Source: Prevotellaceae bacterium UBA5903 (GTDB lineage Bacteria; Bacteroidota; Bacteroidia; Bacteroidales; Bacteroidaceae). From it: a DNA stretch of 7,269 nt. The notes under the pieces were generated by a model that worked only from the letters and a program-made list of their open reading frames with translations, had not been told where the DNA came from and searched no databases. Shown piece by piece: positions 7,232 through 7,269 of the stretch. The first letter of the stretch is position 1, and each line of letters begins with the position of its first letter. The position numbers and the translations under genes were made by a program. The DNA lies in assembly GCA_002431845.1 (NCBI GenBank), contig DJEH01000003.1, forward strand, positions 1-7,269, written 5' to 3'.

Positions 7232-7269
7232 TGTTAGCAATATTTATTGGGCGGTTCTAAATATGTTGT

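Noticed and set aside
7229..7240. TTG at 7240 as the start of yqeY
   Set aside because: It adds only three residues (MLT) before the conserved MDIFEK start. The ATG at 7231 gives the standard family length and has A at -3.

Overview
The window looks like an ordinary chromosomal housekeeping segment from a member of the Bacteroidota, most likely a Bacteroidales of the Prevotella/Bacteroides type. The reasons are: (i) gene starts have A-rich leaders and no Shine-Dalgarno sequence; (ii) upstream of topA there is a Bacteroides-type promoter, TTTG, a 19-nt gap, then TAnnTTTG; (iii) the peptide transporter has the NxxER form of the POT motif that I associate with this phylum; (iv) topoisomerase I has a C-terminus of GR(Y/F/W)GP repeats with no zinc ribbons; (v) arginine decarboxylase is of the roughly 630-residue biosynthetic type. 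The genus is an inference, and no rRNA or other marker is present to settle it.

Layout. A single plus-strand gene, a POT/PTR-family peptide transporter (52-1554), is followed by a perfect 15-bp hairpin with A and T runs on its two sides (1577-1612). This serves as a shared terminator between convergent genes. From there to 6425 the minus strand carries a compact operon, read right to left: topA (DNA topoisomerase I), aroK (shikimate kinase) and speA (biosynthetic arginine decarboxylase). topA and aroK overlap by 4 nt (ATGA), and aroK and speA are 8 nt apart. A candidate promoter lies just upstream of topA at 6445-6475. The only long gene-free stretch (6426-6781, 356 bp) is AT-rich. It holds this promoter, a strong terminator-like hairpin (6633-6680) and a structured 3' region behind the last gene, a minus-strand GatB/YqeY-domain protein (6782-7231). 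That gene probably continues a transcription unit lying beyond the right edge.

How the genes work together. The topA-aroK-speA unit joins three unrelated core functions: relief of negative supercoiling, aromatic amino-acid precursor synthesis and the first step of polyamine synthesis. It looks like a housekeeping operon rather than a pathway. The transporter imports di- and tripeptides and is transcribed separately. I found no tRNA, rRNA, CRISPR array, insertion sequence, phage gene or defence system, and no convincing sign of a new multigene system. The observations most worth a second look are the missing first glutamate in the transporter's proton-coupling motif and the folded non-coding region after yqeY.
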